Source: DASQMT01 sp963839615
GTDB lineage: Bacteria; Actinomycetota; Thermoleophilia; Solirubrobacterales; Solirubrobacteraceae
Reading direction: 5' to 3'
Assembly: GCA_963839615.1 (NCBI GenBank)
Contig: CAWIVY010000001.1
Location: forward strand, 310,001 to 374,000
DNA: 64,000 nt
Below are positions 25,473 through 38,322 of this stretch, piece after piece. Under the pieces are notes generated by a model. That model was not told where the DNA came from and searched no databases. It saw only the letters and a program-made list of their open reading frames with translations. Every line of letters begins with the position of its first letter. Within the stretch, counting starts at the first letter, position 1. Both the position numbers and the translations under genes were made by a program.

Positions 25473-26843
25473 ATGGCAAGCGACGCCTCTCCCTCCGCGG
25501 ACCAGCTCCGCAACCAGCTCGACGAGCTCGGCGTCGAGTTCGTCTTCGCCCAGTTCGTCGACATGCACGGCAAGCCGAGCGCCAAGCTCGTGCCCGTCGC
25601 GCACCTCGAGGGCCTGCTCTCCGACGGCGCCGGGTTCGCCGGCTTCGCCGCCGGCGACATCGGCCAGGGCCCGCACGATCCCGACATCGCGGCGATGCCG
25701 GACGCGAGCACGCTGACGCACCTGCCGTGGAAGCCGGAGATCGCGCGCTTCGCCTGCGACATCACGGTCGAGGGCGAGGCGTGGCCGTACTGCCCGCGCA
25801 CGATCCTGCGCAACCAGCTGGCGCGGGCGAAGGACCTGGGCTTCGACTTCAAGATCGGCTGCGAGCTCGAGTACTTCCTCGTGCGCCGGCGCGAGGACGG
25901 CGGGATCGAGCTCGCCGACCCGCTCGACGACCTCGACCAGCCCTGTTACGACATGCGCGCGCTGACGCGGTCGCTCGGGTTCGTCACCGACGTCGCGCGG
26001 CATGTCAACGCGCTCGGCTGGGACATCTACGCGACCGACCACGAGGACGCCAACGGCCAGTTCGAGCAGAACTTCCAGTACGACGACGCGCTCGTCACCT
26101 GCGACCGCGCGATCTTCTTCCGCTACATGGTCGAGTCGCTCGCGCAGGAGCGCGGGCTGCTCGCGACGTTCATGCCGAAGCCGTTCGCGGAGCTGACCGG
26201 CAACGGCTGCCACTTCCACATGAGCCTCTGGGAGGGCGACCGCAACGTGTTCGACGCCGACCCGTCGGACGACCCGCGCGGGCTCGGGCTCTCGGCTCAG
26301 GGCTACCACTTCACCGCCGGCCTGCTCGAGCACGCCAAGGCATACATCGCGGTGACCGCGCCGACGGTCAACTCCTACAAGCGGCTGAAGGTCGGCGACC
26401 CGCGCTCGGGCGCGACGTGGGCTCCCGTCTACGTCTCCTACGCCTACAACAACCGCACGCAGATGCTGCGCGTGCCGGCGCCGGGGCGCGTCGAGGACCG
26501 CACGGTCGACGGCTCCTGCAACCCGTACCTCGCCGCGACCGTGCTGCTGGCCGCGGGCCTGGACGGGATCGAGCGCGAGCTCGAGTGCCCGGACCCGAAC
26601 AGCCTGAACCTGTACGAGTCGACGCCCGCGCAGCGCGCGGAGCTGGGGATCGACACGCTGCCGGAGAACCTGCTCGACGCCACCCGCGAGCTCGAGCGCG
26701 ACGACGTGATCCGCAAGGCGCTCGGCAGCACGCGCGGGGGCGACTACGTCGACTACTTCGTCGAGTGCAAGCGGCGCGAGGTCCAGGCCGCGCACGAGCA
26801 GATCACGCCCTACGAGCTCAACCGCTACCTCCAGCTCTTCTAG
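25473..26843 (+). CDS. glnT: Type III glutamine synthetase / gamma-glutamylmethylamide-synthetase-like (GlnT)
   Basis: This 456-residue protein belongs to the glutamine synthetase superfamily. It has metal-ligand segments (GCELEYFLV; EDANGQFEQNF) and the substrate loop NGCHFHMSLW. ANY-type TVNSYKRLKVG and ATWAPVYVSYAYNNRTQMLRV are typical of the GlnT/GmaS subgroup. It ligates ammonia or methylamine to glutamate with ATP; sequence alone does not separate the two. It is followed by three coupled genes for an N-methylglutamate-synthase-like complex, which favours either methylamine use or an alternative GS/GOGAT route. Confidence 0.88.
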   Translation: MASDASPSADQLRNQLDELGVEFVFAQFVDMHGKPSAKLVPVAHLEGLLSDGAGFAGFAAGDIGQGPHDPDIAAMPDASTLTHLPWKPEIARFACDITVEGEAWPYCPRTILRNQLARAKDLGFDFKIGCELEYFLVRRREDGGIELADPLDDLDQPCYDMRALTRSLGFVTDVARHVNALGWDIYATDHEDANGQFEQNFQYDDALVTCDRAIFFRYMVESLAQERGLLATFMPKPFAELTGNGCHFHMSLWEGDRNVFDADPSDDPRGLGLSAQGYHFTAGLLEHAKAYIAVTAPTVNSYKRLKVGDPRSGATWAPVYVSYAYNNRTQMLRVPAPGRVEDRTVDGSCNPYLAATVLLAAGLDGIERELECPDPNSLNLYESTPAQRAELGIDTLPENLLDATRELERDDVIRKALGSTRGGDYVDYFVECKRREVQAAHEQITPYELNRYLQLF

Positions 26844-26845
26844 CC

Positions 26846-27718
26846 ATGTGCGGGATCGTCGGACTGTTCGCCAAGTCGCCCGACGTCGAGTTGCGGCTCG
26901 GCGCGCACCTGGGAGAGATGCTCGGCCAGCTCGCCGACCGCGGGCCCGACTCGGCCGGCATGGCGCTCTACCGCGAGCCGGCGGCGCTGGGCTCGACGAA
27001 GCTGACGCTGTTCTCCGCCGACCCGGACGAGGACTGGGCTGCGGTCGGCGACGCCACGGTCCACGCGAGCCACGCGGTCGTGGAGCTCGAGGGCAGCGCC
27101 GAGGAGGTCGCCGGGCGCGTGCGCGAGCAGTTCCCGCACCTGCGGGTGATGAGCGCCGGCGAGCGGATCGAGATCTTCAAGGAGGCCGGCCACCCGCGCG
27201 AGTTCGTCGAGCGCTTCGGCCTGGCGTCGATGGCGGGATCGCACGGGCTGGGGCACACGCGCATGGCGACCGAGAGCAAGGTCACGACCGAGGGGGCGCA
27301 CCCGTTCTCGACCGGCCTCGACCTGTGCCTGGTTCACAACGGCTCGCTCTCGAACCACAACCGGCTGCGGCGGATGCTGCGACGCGAGGGGATCGCGTTC
27401 CAGACCGAGAACGACACCGAGGTCGCGGCCGGCTTCCTCGAGTGGCGGCTGCGCGAGGGCGACACGCTGGAGGGCGCGCTCGAGCGCTGCCTCACCGACC
27501 TCGACGGCTTCTACACGTTCGCGGTCGGCACCGCCGACGGGTTCGCGGTGCTGCGCGACCCGATCGCGTGCAAGCCCGCCGTGATGGCCGAGAACGACGA
27601 CTGGGTCGCGATGGCGTCGGAGTACCGCGCGATCGCCGTGTTGCCCGGCGCCGACGCCGCGGAGGTGTGGGAGCCCGAGCCCGCGCGCGTCTACTCGTGG
27701 GAGAAGGCGAAAGCCTGA
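26846..27718 (+). CDS. mgsA: Class II glutamine amidotransferase subunit (MgsA/GlxB-like)
   Basis: This 290-residue protein starts MCGIVGLFAK, so Cys2 would be the N-terminal nucleophile of Ntn amidotransferases after Met removal. QLADRGPDSAGMALYR, HTRMATESKVTTEGAHPF and LVHNGSLSNHNRLRR are conserved glutaminase landmarks. It would release ammonia, or accept a methylamide, from the gamma position and pass it to the FMN subunit. It begins 3 bases after glnT and its TGA overlaps the next ATG. Confidence 0.88.
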   Translation: MCGIVGLFAKSPDVELRLGAHLGEMLGQLADRGPDSAGMALYREPAALGSTKLTLFSADPDEDWAAVGDATVHASHAVVELEGSAEEVAGRVREQFPHLRVMSAGERIEIFKEAGHPREFVERFGLASMAGSHGLGHTRMATESKVTTEGAHPFSTGLDLCLVHNGSLSNHNRLRRMLRREGIAFQTENDTEVAAGFLEWRLREGDTLEGALERCLTDLDGFYTFAVGTADGFAVLRDPIACKPAVMAENDDWVAMASEYRAIAVLPGADAAEVWEPEPARVYSWEKAKA

Positions 27719-28413
27719 TGGCCGTCGCCGCCGACGCGACCGAGTCGGTCGACCTCGCCGTCACCCCCCTGCGCGACCTCAACCGGCGGCTGCACGCCGT
27801 CGACCCGCCGCCGCGCTGGCGCGTCGTGCACCCGAGCGGCGCGCACGCGGTCGCGGTCGGGATCGACGCCGAGATCGAGGTCGACGTCGATGGACACGTC
27901 GGCTACTACTGCGCCGGGATGAACAAGCTCGCGACCGTGCGCGTGCACGGCAACGCGGGCGTCGGCCTGGCCGAGAACATCATGTCGGGCACCGTCGTGG
28001 TCGACGGCTACGCCGGGCAGTCGTGCGCAGCCTCGGGGCGCGGTGGGCTGGTGGTCGTGCGCGGCGACGCGTCGGCGCGCTGCGGGATCTCGATGAAGGG
28101 CGTCGAGATCGTCGTCGCGGGGTCGGTCGGGCACATGAGCGCGTTCATGGCGCAGAAGGGCTCCCTTGTGGTCTGCGGCGATGCGGGCGACGCGCTCGGC
28201 GACTCGATCTACGAGGCGCGCCTGTACGTGCGCGGAAGCGTCGCCTCGCTCGGCGCCGACTGCGTGGAGAAGGAGCTGCGCCCAGAACACGCCGGGCAGC
28301 TCGCGGACCTGCTCGCGCGCGCGGGCGTCGACGCCGACCCGGGCGAGTTCCGCCGCTACGGCTCGGCGCGCGCGCTGTACAACTTCGACGTCGACAACGC
28401 GGGCGCGTACTGA
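27718..28413 (+). CDS. mgsB: GXGXG-domain subunit (MgsB/GlxC-like)
   Basis: This 231-residue protein consists of a right-handed beta-helix resembling the C-terminal GXGXG domain of glutamate synthase (GYYCAGMNKLATVRVHGNAG, NIMSGTVVVDGYAGQSCAAS, GDAGDALGDSIYEARLYVRG). It has no catalytic site of its own and serves as a structural subunit linking the amidotransferase and FMN subunits. Both ends overlap neighbours by ATGA/TGATG junctions, so the subunits are made in step. Confidence 0.88.
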   Translation: MAVAADATESVDLAVTPLRDLNRRLHAVDPPPRWRVVHPSGAHAVAVGIDAEIEVDVDGHVGYYCAGMNKLATVRVHGNAGVGLAENIMSGTVVVDGYAGQSCAASGRGGLVVVRGDASARCGISMKGVEIVVAGSVGHMSAFMAQKGSLVVCGDAGDALGDSIYEARLYVRGSVASLGADCVEKELRPEHAGQLADLLARAGVDADPGEFRRYGSARALYNFDVDNAGAY

Positions 28414-29732
28414 TGGCCGTCAACGGCTGGCATCCGGGGCTGCGCGAGTCGGCGACGTTCGACCGCAACGCGATCGCCGAGATCCAGCGCGCTGCCGGCG
28501 AGGGCATCTACGACATCCGCGGCTGGGGCGCCAAGCGCCGCGTGCCGCACTTCGACGACCTGCTGTTCCTCGGCGCGAGCGTCTCGCGCTACCCGCTCGA
28601 GGGCTACCGCGAGCGCTGCGCGACCGACGTGGTGCTCGGCGACCGCCACGCGACGAAGCCGCTCGAGCTGCAGATCCCGATCACGATCGCGGGCATGAGC
28701 TTCGGCGCGCTCTCGGCGCCGGCCAAGGAGGCGCTGGGCCGCGGCGCGACCGCGATGGGCACGGCGACGACGACGGGCGACGGCGGCATGACCGAGGAGG
28801 AGCGCGGGCACTCTGCGACGCTCGTCTACCAGCTGCTGCCCTCGCGCTACGGCATGAACCCGGACGACCTGCGCCGCTGCGACGCGATCGAGGTCGTCGT
28901 CGGCCAGGGCGCCAAGCCCGGCGGTGGCGGCATGCTGCTGGGCCAGAAGATCTCCGACCGCGTCGCCGAGATGCGCGACCTGCCGAAGGGCATCGACCAG
29001 CGCTCGGCGTGCCGCCATCCCGACTGGACCGGGCCCGACGACCTCGAGATCAAGATCGGCGAGCTGCGCGAGATCACCGACTGGGAGAAGCCGATCTTCG
29101 TCAAGGTCGGCGCCACGCGCACCTACTACGACGTCGCGCTGGCGGTCAAGGCGGGCGCCGACGTGATCGTGCTCGACGGCATGCAGGGCGGCACCGCCGC
29201 CACGCAGGAGGTCTTCATCGAGCACGTCGGCATCCCGATCCTCGCCGCGATCCCGCTCGCCGTCGAGGCGCTGCAGGAGCTCGACATGCACCGCCGCGTG
29301 CAACTCGTCGTCTCCGGCGGGATTCGATCAGGAGCGGATGTGGCGAAGGCGCTCGCACTCGGCGCCGACGCGGTCTCGATCGGCGTCGCCGCGCTGATCG
29401 CGCTCGGCGACAACGCGCCCGCGCTCGAGCGCGAGTACGCCGCGATCGGCTCCGCCGCCGGCTACTACGACGACTGGCACGCGGGCCGCGACCCGGCCGG
29501 GATCTCGACCCAGGACGACGACCTCGCCGCGCGCTTCGATCCCGAGCTCGGCGGCCGCCGGCTCGCGAACTACCTGCGCACGCTCACGCTCGAGACGCAG
29601 ACGCTCGCGCGCGCCTGCGGCAAGTCCCACGTGCACAACCTCGAGCCCGAGGACCTCGTCGCGCTCACCGTCGAAGCCGCCGCGATGGCGCGCGTCCCGC
29701 TCGCCGGCACGACCTGGATCCCCGGAACCTAA
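28413..29732 (+). CDS. mgsC: FMN-binding glutamate-synthase-family subunit (MgsC/GlxD-like)
   Basis: This 439-residue TIM-barrel protein resembles the FMN domain of GltB: ITIAGMSFGALSAPAKEALGRGA, GQGAKPGGGGMLLGQKI, IVLDGMQGGTAATQEVFIEHVG and VSGGIRSGADVAKALALGADAVSIG. It would join ammonia or methylamine with 2-oxoglutarate (or glutamate) to give glutamate or N-methylglutamate. No N-methylglutamate dehydrogenase genes are nearby. Its TAA stop is the first three bases of a dispersed repeat element. Confidence 0.88.
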   Translation: MAVNGWHPGLRESATFDRNAIAEIQRAAGEGIYDIRGWGAKRRVPHFDDLLFLGASVSRYPLEGYRERCATDVVLGDRHATKPLELQIPITIAGMSFGALSAPAKEALGRGATAMGTATTTGDGGMTEEERGHSATLVYQLLPSRYGMNPDDLRRCDAIEVVVGQGAKPGGGGMLLGQKISDRVAEMRDLPKGIDQRSACRHPDWTGPDDLEIKIGELREITDWEKPIFVKVGATRTYYDVALAVKAGADVIVLDGMQGGTAATQEVFIEHVGIPILAAIPLAVEALQELDMHRRVQLVVSGGIRSGADVAKALALGADAVSIGVAALIALGDNAPALEREYAAIGSAAGYYDDWHAGRDPAGISTQDDDLAARFDPELGGRRLANYLRTLTLETQTLARACGKSHVHNLEPEDLVALTVEAAAMARVPLAGTTWIPGT

Positions 29733-29753
29733 ACGGTGCCAGCCCCTCTTTAG
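29729..29753 (+). repeat. Short dispersed repeat, copy 1, at mgsC stop
   Basis: The element reads CTAAACGGTGCCAGCCCC, then TC, then TTTAG, with CTAAA/TTTAG inverted ends. It supplies the mgsC stop codon (TAA at 29730) and fills the whole gap to the stop of the convergent secreted-protein gene at 29755. Two further copies, in the other orientation, lie behind the sulfite reductase gene. Confidence 0.75.
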
Positions 29754-29754
29754 T

Positions 29755-31323
29755 TCACGTGACGCGCACGCGGACGACCCGCGAGTGACCCTTGGAGAAC
29801 GGGTACAGCGCGTCCGGGCGCACCAGGGCGCGCATGCGGAACGAGCGTCCCACGGAGCCGCTCGAGAAGCGGTAGTGCGCGGTGAAGCGGCGGCCGCGGT
29901 GGGCGCGCGCGGTCTTGAACGTGCGCCAGCGCCCGCGCTCGAACGCCTGCAGCTCGACCGTCTTGCCGCGGGCGGGCACGCGGCCGCCGCGCAGGCGACC
30001 GGAGAGCCGCAGGCGCCCGCCCGCCGGCACCGCGTGCGGCGTCGCGCGCAAAGTCAGGCGAGCGGGAGTGCGCAGCCGCAGCGTGCGCGAGCATGCCAGC
30101 AGCGGGTCGGTGGGATGCGCGCGATAGCCCACGCGCAGCCTGCGCGACGGGCCGCCCGGCACGGCGAGCCGGTAGGAGCCGCCTGCGCCGGTCACGCCGC
30201 TGGCGGCGACGCGCTGGGGCGCGCCGCGGCGGATCTGGCGGCTGACGAGCAGGACCTGCGTGCCCGGAGCCGCTCCCGAGACCGTTCCGGCGACGGTGGC
30301 GCCGCGGCCGCGCGGGCGGGTGAGCCGGGTCCTGCGCTGGCCGCGAAAGCGGATCTTGACCGGCGTGATCGCGCGCGTCACGGCCGGATCGCAGCCGGGG
30401 GACTGGTTGGCGGTCGTGATCTGGACCGGGCCGTACGTGACCGTGTTCGTGTCGGTGGCGTCGGTCACGAGCAGCCGCACCGAGTGTGGCCCGTCCGCGA
30501 GCAGCGCCGTGTTCAGCGAGATCGTGCCGGAGGCCGAGAGGCGGCAGGGCACAGCGCTCGTGAACGGCTCCCGGCAGCGGCCGCCGTTGTCGTCGACGAC
30601 CTGCGTGACGGCGGCCTTGCCGTCGACCTCGAGCGTCGCCCGGTAGAGGCCGCCGCCGCGATCGGCGGCCGAGAAGGAGACGCTGCGCGTGCCCGCGACG
30701 GGGCGCCGCGTGTCGAGCAGGTCGCCCGACGGCGTCCCGACGAGCGCGGGGTCGAGCCGGTCGGACAGCGCGGCGTCGAGCCGGTGCAGCGTCACGCGCG
30801 TTCCACCGCCGGCGGGGCACGGGCCCGGATTGCAGTCGACGTAGAGCAGCAGGCCGCCGGTGTCGGGCGTCCGGCGCGCGATCCGCGACGCTGACGAGGC
30901 CTTCCCGTCGCCGAACCCCCGGCACGCGCCGCCGCCGACCGTCCAGCATGTCTCGACGTGATTCTCCACGGTGGCGGCGTCCGCGTCGCGGAACAGGGTG
31001 TAGTTCCACGGCGGCGGCACCGCGACCGTTCGATAGAGGGCGAAGCTCGCGAGCCGGGTGTCGGCGGGCACGCGATAGCGGATCCCGAACCCTTCGAGCT
31101 GACCGAACTCGCGCACGGGCGGGCCCGAGCTGACGCCCGTGGCCGGGCAGGCGAACCCGATCCCGGCGCCCCCGCTTATCGCGCTGAAGCCGTCGACCGA
31201 ACCGACCCCACCGCTCGGGGCGCGGCAGTAGTGGACGGTGTAGGTGTCCTGCGCCCGCGCGCCGGCCGCGGGCACGAGCGCCAGCAGCACGGCGAGCAGC
31301 AGGGTCTGGCGCGTCGCCCTCAC
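29755..31323 (-). CDS. Secreted Ig-like multidomain protein
   Basis: This 522-residue protein has a signal peptide (MRATRQTLLLAVLLALVPAAGARA). The first half has paired cysteines (VHYCRAPSGG, GFACPATG, VETCWTVGGGACRGFG, YVDCNPGPCPAGG) and lectin- or Ig-like strands. The second half is a series of bacterial Ig/carboxypeptidase-regulatory-like repeats rich in Arg (ATVAGTVSGAAPGTQVLLVSRQ, RLRLSGRLRGGRVPARGKTVEL). Such proteins are abundant in the proposed lineage but have no assigned function. It starts with GTG. Confidence 0.75.
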   Translation of the reverse strand: MRATRQTLLLAVLLALVPAAGARAQDTYTVHYCRAPSGGVGSVDGFSAISGGAGIGFACPATGVSSGPPVREFGQLEGFGIRYRVPADTRLASFALYRTVAVPPPWNYTLFRDADAATVENHVETCWTVGGGACRGFGDGKASSASRIARRTPDTGGLLLYVDCNPGPCPAGGGTRVTLHRLDAALSDRLDPALVGTPSGDLLDTRRPVAGTRSVSFSAADRGGGLYRATLEVDGKAAVTQVVDDNGGRCREPFTSAVPCRLSASGTISLNTALLADGPHSVRLLVTDATDTNTVTYGPVQITTANQSPGCDPAVTRAITPVKIRFRGQRRTRLTRPRGRGATVAGTVSGAAPGTQVLLVSRQIRRGAPQRVAASGVTGAGGSYRLAVPGGPSRRLRVGYRAHPTDPLLACSRTLRLRTPARLTLRATPHAVPAGGRLRLSGRLRGGRVPARGKTVELQAFERGRWRTFKTARAHRGRRFTAHYRFSSGSVGRSFRMRALVRPDALYPFSKGHSRVVRVRVT

Positions 31324-31362
31324 GCCGCGCAGGGTAGCCCTCCTGGAGAGTGCCGGCCCGCG

Positions 31363-31797
31363 TTAGGTCGTCTTGACGATCAGGACCGAGCAGGGCGCGT
31401 TGTGCGAGACGGAGTTCGGCACGCTGCCGAGCAGCTTGCGCTCCATGCCCTTGTTGCCGATCACGAGCACGTCCGCGCCGTTGCTCTCCGCCAGCGCGAC
31501 GAGGATCTTCGCGGGATCGCCCTCGCGGGCCTCGCTCGCCCAGCGCAGCCCCTTCTCCTCCGCGCGCTCCTCGCACTCGCGCAGCGTGGCGTCCACGTCC
31601 TCGGCCGGGTTGATCGTCCACTGCAGGTCCTCCGGCGCATCGCGTGCCTCGCGTTCGAGGCGTGAGTCGCGCACGGGCACGTAGGCGGAGATGAAGACGA
31701 TCCGCGCCTCGTAGCGCGCCGCCATGTCGATCGCGAACTCGACCGCCTTGTCCGCCGTGCCCGAGCCGTCTGTCCCGACAGCCACTGTTTCGACCAT
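31363..31797 (-). CDS. Universal stress protein (UspA family)
   Basis: ATG 31797 gives 144 residues. The first strand is ETVAVGTDGSGTADKAVEFA. The C-terminal ATP-binding pattern is VIGNKGMERKLLGSVPNSVSHNAPCSVLIVKT, matching G-x2-G-x9-G(S) of the nucleotide-binding Usp class. It is a soluble dimeric protein linked to stress survival. The longer open frame upstream overlaps the divergent mutase gene and is rejected; 52 bases separate the two starts. Confidence 0.9.
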   Translation of the reverse strand: MVETVAVGTDGSGTADKAVEFAIDMAARYEARIVFISAYVPVRDSRLEREARDAPEDLQWTINPAEDVDATLRECEERAEEKGLRWASEAREGDPAKILVALAESNGADVLVIGNKGMERKLLGSVPNSVSHNAPCSVLIVKTT

Positions 31798-31849
31798 CGC
31801 CGGAGCATATGCGGCGACGCGCCGCCGCGTGTAGGTAGCCTCAGAGCCG

Positions 31850-33481
<1,632 letters not shown>

Positions 33482-33534
33482 AAGCGAGCGCCCAGGGGAA
33501 GGGAACCACGGCGAGCGGGCGAAGCCCTTCGTCG

Positions 33535-33999
33535 ATGGAAGCCAAGCGCACGCTCGTCAAGAGCCCGCCCGAGCTGTGGGCGGAGCTGTCGGACATGGCC
33601 GCGCTCGCCCGTCACCTGGGCGAGTTCGGCGAGATCCGCATCACCCGCACGGAGCCTGAGTCGGTCGTCGAATGGGAGGGCGACCTGGCCTCCGGCTCCG
33701 TGCGGCTGGAGCCCTCCGGCTGGGGCACGAAGGTCACGCTCACGGCGCTGCCCGTGATGCTCGACCCGCCGCCCCCGCCCGAGCCGGAACCGGAGCCCGA
33801 GCCCGACCCGCCGGTCCCGCCCGGCTTCTGGGCGCGACTGTTCCGGCGCCGCGCGCCGGAGCCGCCGCCCGTCGCTCCGCCGCCGCCGCCACCCGACCCG
33901 CAGCCACTGCCGGCGATCCAGGCGGCGACAGGCGCGGCCGTGCTCGCCAACGCGCTCGATGCGCTCGGCGCCGCGCACCACCGTCCCTTCTCGCGCTGA
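33535..33999 (+). CDS. SRPBCC-like protein with Pro-rich linkers
   Basis: This 154-residue protein opens with a partial START/SRPBCC pattern (EAKRTLVKSPPELWAELSDMAALARHLGEFGEIRI, VEWEGDLASGSVRLEPSGWGTKVTL). Two long Pro/Glu and Pro-rich linkers (DPPPPPEPEPEPEP, PPVAPPPPPPDPQP) frame a short basic segment (FWARLFRRRAPE). A final helix (GAAVLANALDALGAAHHRPF) is conserved-looking. The fold call is tentative and ligand unknown. It follows the mutase by 53 bases on the same strand. Confidence 0.6.
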   Translation: MEAKRTLVKSPPELWAELSDMAALARHLGEFGEIRITRTEPESVVEWEGDLASGSVRLEPSGWGTKVTLTALPVMLDPPPPPEPEPEPEPDPPVPPGFWARLFRRRAPEPPPVAPPPPPPDPQPLPAIQAATGAAVLANALDALGAAHHRPFSR

Positions 34000-34048
34000 C
34001 GCCGCGGGAGCGCGTCACACCGGCGCGCTCCCTCGTATAGTCGGGACG

Positions 34049-35765
34049 ATGACGCTTCGCGCCGGAATCCTGAGCCTTGCACTCGCACTGATCGCCGCGG
34101 CTCCGGCGCACGCCGCCTTCGACGTCACCGCCTTCGAGCTGACGCCGTCCTCGACGGCGGCCGGTGCGCATGCCGACGTGACGATCGCGACGTCGTTCAC
34201 GCCCTACGACGCCGCCGACCCGCCGCAGCGGCCGCGCAACGTCGTCTTCCACCTGCCGCCGGGGCTCGCCGGCGACCCGTTCTCGACGCCGCGCTGCAGC
34301 GAGGCCGACTTCCGCGCCGACGCCTGCCCCGCGGCCTCGAAGATCGGCAGCGTCGCGGTCGAGGCGACGGCGATCATCCTGATGGTGCCCCAGCACCAGA
34401 CGGCGACGGGCGACCTCTACAACCTCGAGCCGGCCGGACCCGAGCCGGCGCGCCTGGGCGCCGTGATCCGGCCGATGGGCGGCGTCCTCGGCAAGCTGTT
34501 CGTGCCGACGGTGATCAACGCGCGGCCGTCCGACGGCGGCCTGGACTCGATCGTCACCGACCTGCCGACCGAGCTCGGCGGGATCCAGCTCTACACGGAG
34601 CGGATGGCGTTCACGCTGCAGGGCCGCCCCGCGGGCGGCACCGGGCCGTTCGCGCGCAACCCGACCTCCTGCAACCCGGCCACGACCGTCGTCGAGGCGA
34701 CGCCCTACGGCGAGCCTGCGACGACCGTCACCAAGTCGAGCTCCTTCACCCCGACCGATTGCGGCGCGCTCGCCTTCGAGCCGCACATCACGGGCACGGT
34801 CGGCGAGCGCGGCATGACGGCGCGCCAGGCCAAGCCGCCGGTGAGCACCGTGATCGCACAGGGGCCGGAGCAGGCGGGCCAGAGCTCGGCGACCGTGACG
34901 CTGCCGCCGATCATCGGTCCGGACCTCTCCCAGCTCGCCCGCGCCTGCGCGGCCGACCAGGCCGCCGCGCGTGCCTGCCCCGACAGCGCGAAGGTCGGCA
35001 CAGTCACCGCCGGGACGCCGCTGCTGGCGTTCCCGCTGACGGGCAGCGTCTACCTGGTGTCGCGCGGGCCCGGCTCGCTGCCCGGGCTGACGATCCAGCT
35101 CGCCGACCCGATCCCGCTGCGCCTCGACGGGATCGTCGCGCTCGCGCCCGAAGGCCTGAAGACGACGTTCACGGGGCTGCCCGACGTGCCGCTCGCCTCG
35201 TTCCGGCTCGACCTGTTCGGCGGCACCGCCGGCGCGTTCATCCTCGCCTCGGACCTCTGCGCCGCGCCACCGCCGGCGGTCAACGCCGTGTTCGCCGCGC
35301 ATTCCGGCGCGCAGTTCTCCGAGAGCGCCACGATGACCGTCGTCGGCTGCACGCCGCCGCCCGCCGTGGCGGCGAAGATCACGCGCCTGCGCACGGGCAA
35401 GCCGACGCTGCGGCTGTCGGTCGCCGCCGCCGAGGGCGCCCCGGGACTGCGCGAGGTCCGGCTGCTGCTGCCCGACAAGCTGCGGGCGAAGCCCAAGCGC
35501 GCGCGCCGCGGCGCGCGGGCGAACGCCGGCACGACGAAGCTGCCGCGCAGCGCGATCAAGCTCACCCGCGACGGCGAGCTGCGCGTCACGCTGCCCGAGG
35601 GCACGCGCACGCTCGAGCGCGAAGCTGTCGAAGGGAGCGCTGCGCGTCGGCCGCAAGCTCAAGCGCAAGCGCAAGCCGAAGCGCCAGGCGCTGCGGGTGC
35701 TCGTGCGCGACTCCGACGGCTCCCGTCCGCCGGTGACGCTCAAGGTGCGGCCACGGCGGCGCTGA
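34049..35765 (+). pseudogene. Large secreted repeat protein, C-terminus shifted by +1 frameshift
   Basis: ATG 34049 begins a signal peptide (MTLRAGILSLALALIAAAPAHA). The body has repeated beta-rich units with Cys pairs (FSTPRCSEADFRADACPAASKIG and ACAADQAAARACPDSAKVG are two copies of one motif). After base 35620 the frame encodes low-complexity QAQAQAQAEA up to a stop at 35776. The next frame gives a natural ending (LSKGALRVGRKLKRKRKPKR, LRVLVRDSDGSRPPVTLKV) with TGA at 35763-35765. One extra base near 35621 explains this. The intact protein would have about 571 residues. Function unknown; likely extracellular. Confidence 0.65.
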
Positions 35766-35788
35766 CCCGCGCATAGACTGCGCGGCCC

Positions 35789-37353
<1,565 letters not shown>

Positions 37354-37357
<4 letters not shown>

Positions 37358-38232
37358 CCCGGCGCGGCCTCCGCGCGGATGGCGCGGTTGCGACTGAGCC
37401 AGTAGGCGAGCGCGAGCGCCAGCAGCGGCGGCCCGACGATCGCGTAGGCGGGCAGGTCGAGCCCCGCCTTGGACGCGACCCCCAGCGCCGCCGCGAGCAT
37501 CGTGGCGCCGAGCGCGGGGCGGAGCCCGGCCGCGGGCACCCTGCGCGAGAGCCACTCGCCCAGCAGCACCCCCGGCAGGGAGCCGAGCAGGATGTTGCCC
37601 ATCAGCCCGTAGTCGACGTTGCCGGCGATCACGTGCGCCAGGCCCGCCGCCCACAGCAGCACCGCCGCGTGGAACACGTCGGTCCCGACCACGCGGTGCG
37701 GGCTGAGCCGGAAGAAGAGGATCAGCGCGAGGCCGATCAGCGCGCCGCTGCCGACCGACGTCACGCCGAGCACGAAGCCGAGCACGAGTCCCAGCCCGAC
37801 CGCCATCCCCTTGTTGCGTCGCGTCAGCGGCACCGAGTGGCGCTCGCGCTCGTGCACGTTGGCGATGAAGAGCGCGCGCCCCAGAGTCACCAGCGACGTG
37901 AACGCGAGCGCCGCGGCGACTCCCCACAGCAGCGCCGTGTCGGGCGGTGACGGGAGGCTCTCCACGAGGATCACCCCGCCGATCGAGCCCGGGACGCTGC
38001 CGAACGCCAGCCAGGTCGCCGTGCCGAGGTCGACGGTGTTGTTGCGGAAGTGCTGCCAGCCGCCGACGGTCTTCGTCAGCGCCCCGTAGGCGATGTCCGT
38101 GCCGATCGCGACCACCGGCTGCGTGCCGATCACGATCAGCAGCAGCGGCGTCATCAGCGAGCCACCGCCGATGCCTGTGAGGCCGACGAGGATGCCCACG
38201 CCCAGTCCGAACGCGATGATCAGCGGATCCAT
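37354..38232 (-). CDS. Sulfite exporter TauE/SafE-family permease
   Basis: This 292-residue protein has about eight membrane helices with the family repeats GLGVGILVGLTGIGGGSLMTPLLL and GLVLGFVLGVTSVGSGALIGLAL. The Gly-rich first helix of each half is diagnostic. Family members export sulfite, organosulfonates or related anions, but many are uncharacterised. The sulfate-assimilation genes at 41-44 kb give weak support for a sulfur role. Start ATG 38232. Confidence 0.88.
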
Positions 38233-38322
38233 CGGCGAGGCGTTCTAGCACTCCCCCGTGACTACGTCGACATCTCAATGCGCATAGGCTGGCGCGGTCA
38301 ACTCGGGAAAGGCTCGCCGTCC

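Noticed and set aside
33760..33910. Pro/Glu coding repeats as a DNA-level repeat element
   Set aside because: The repetition is explained by Pro-rich linkers in the SRPBCC-like protein.
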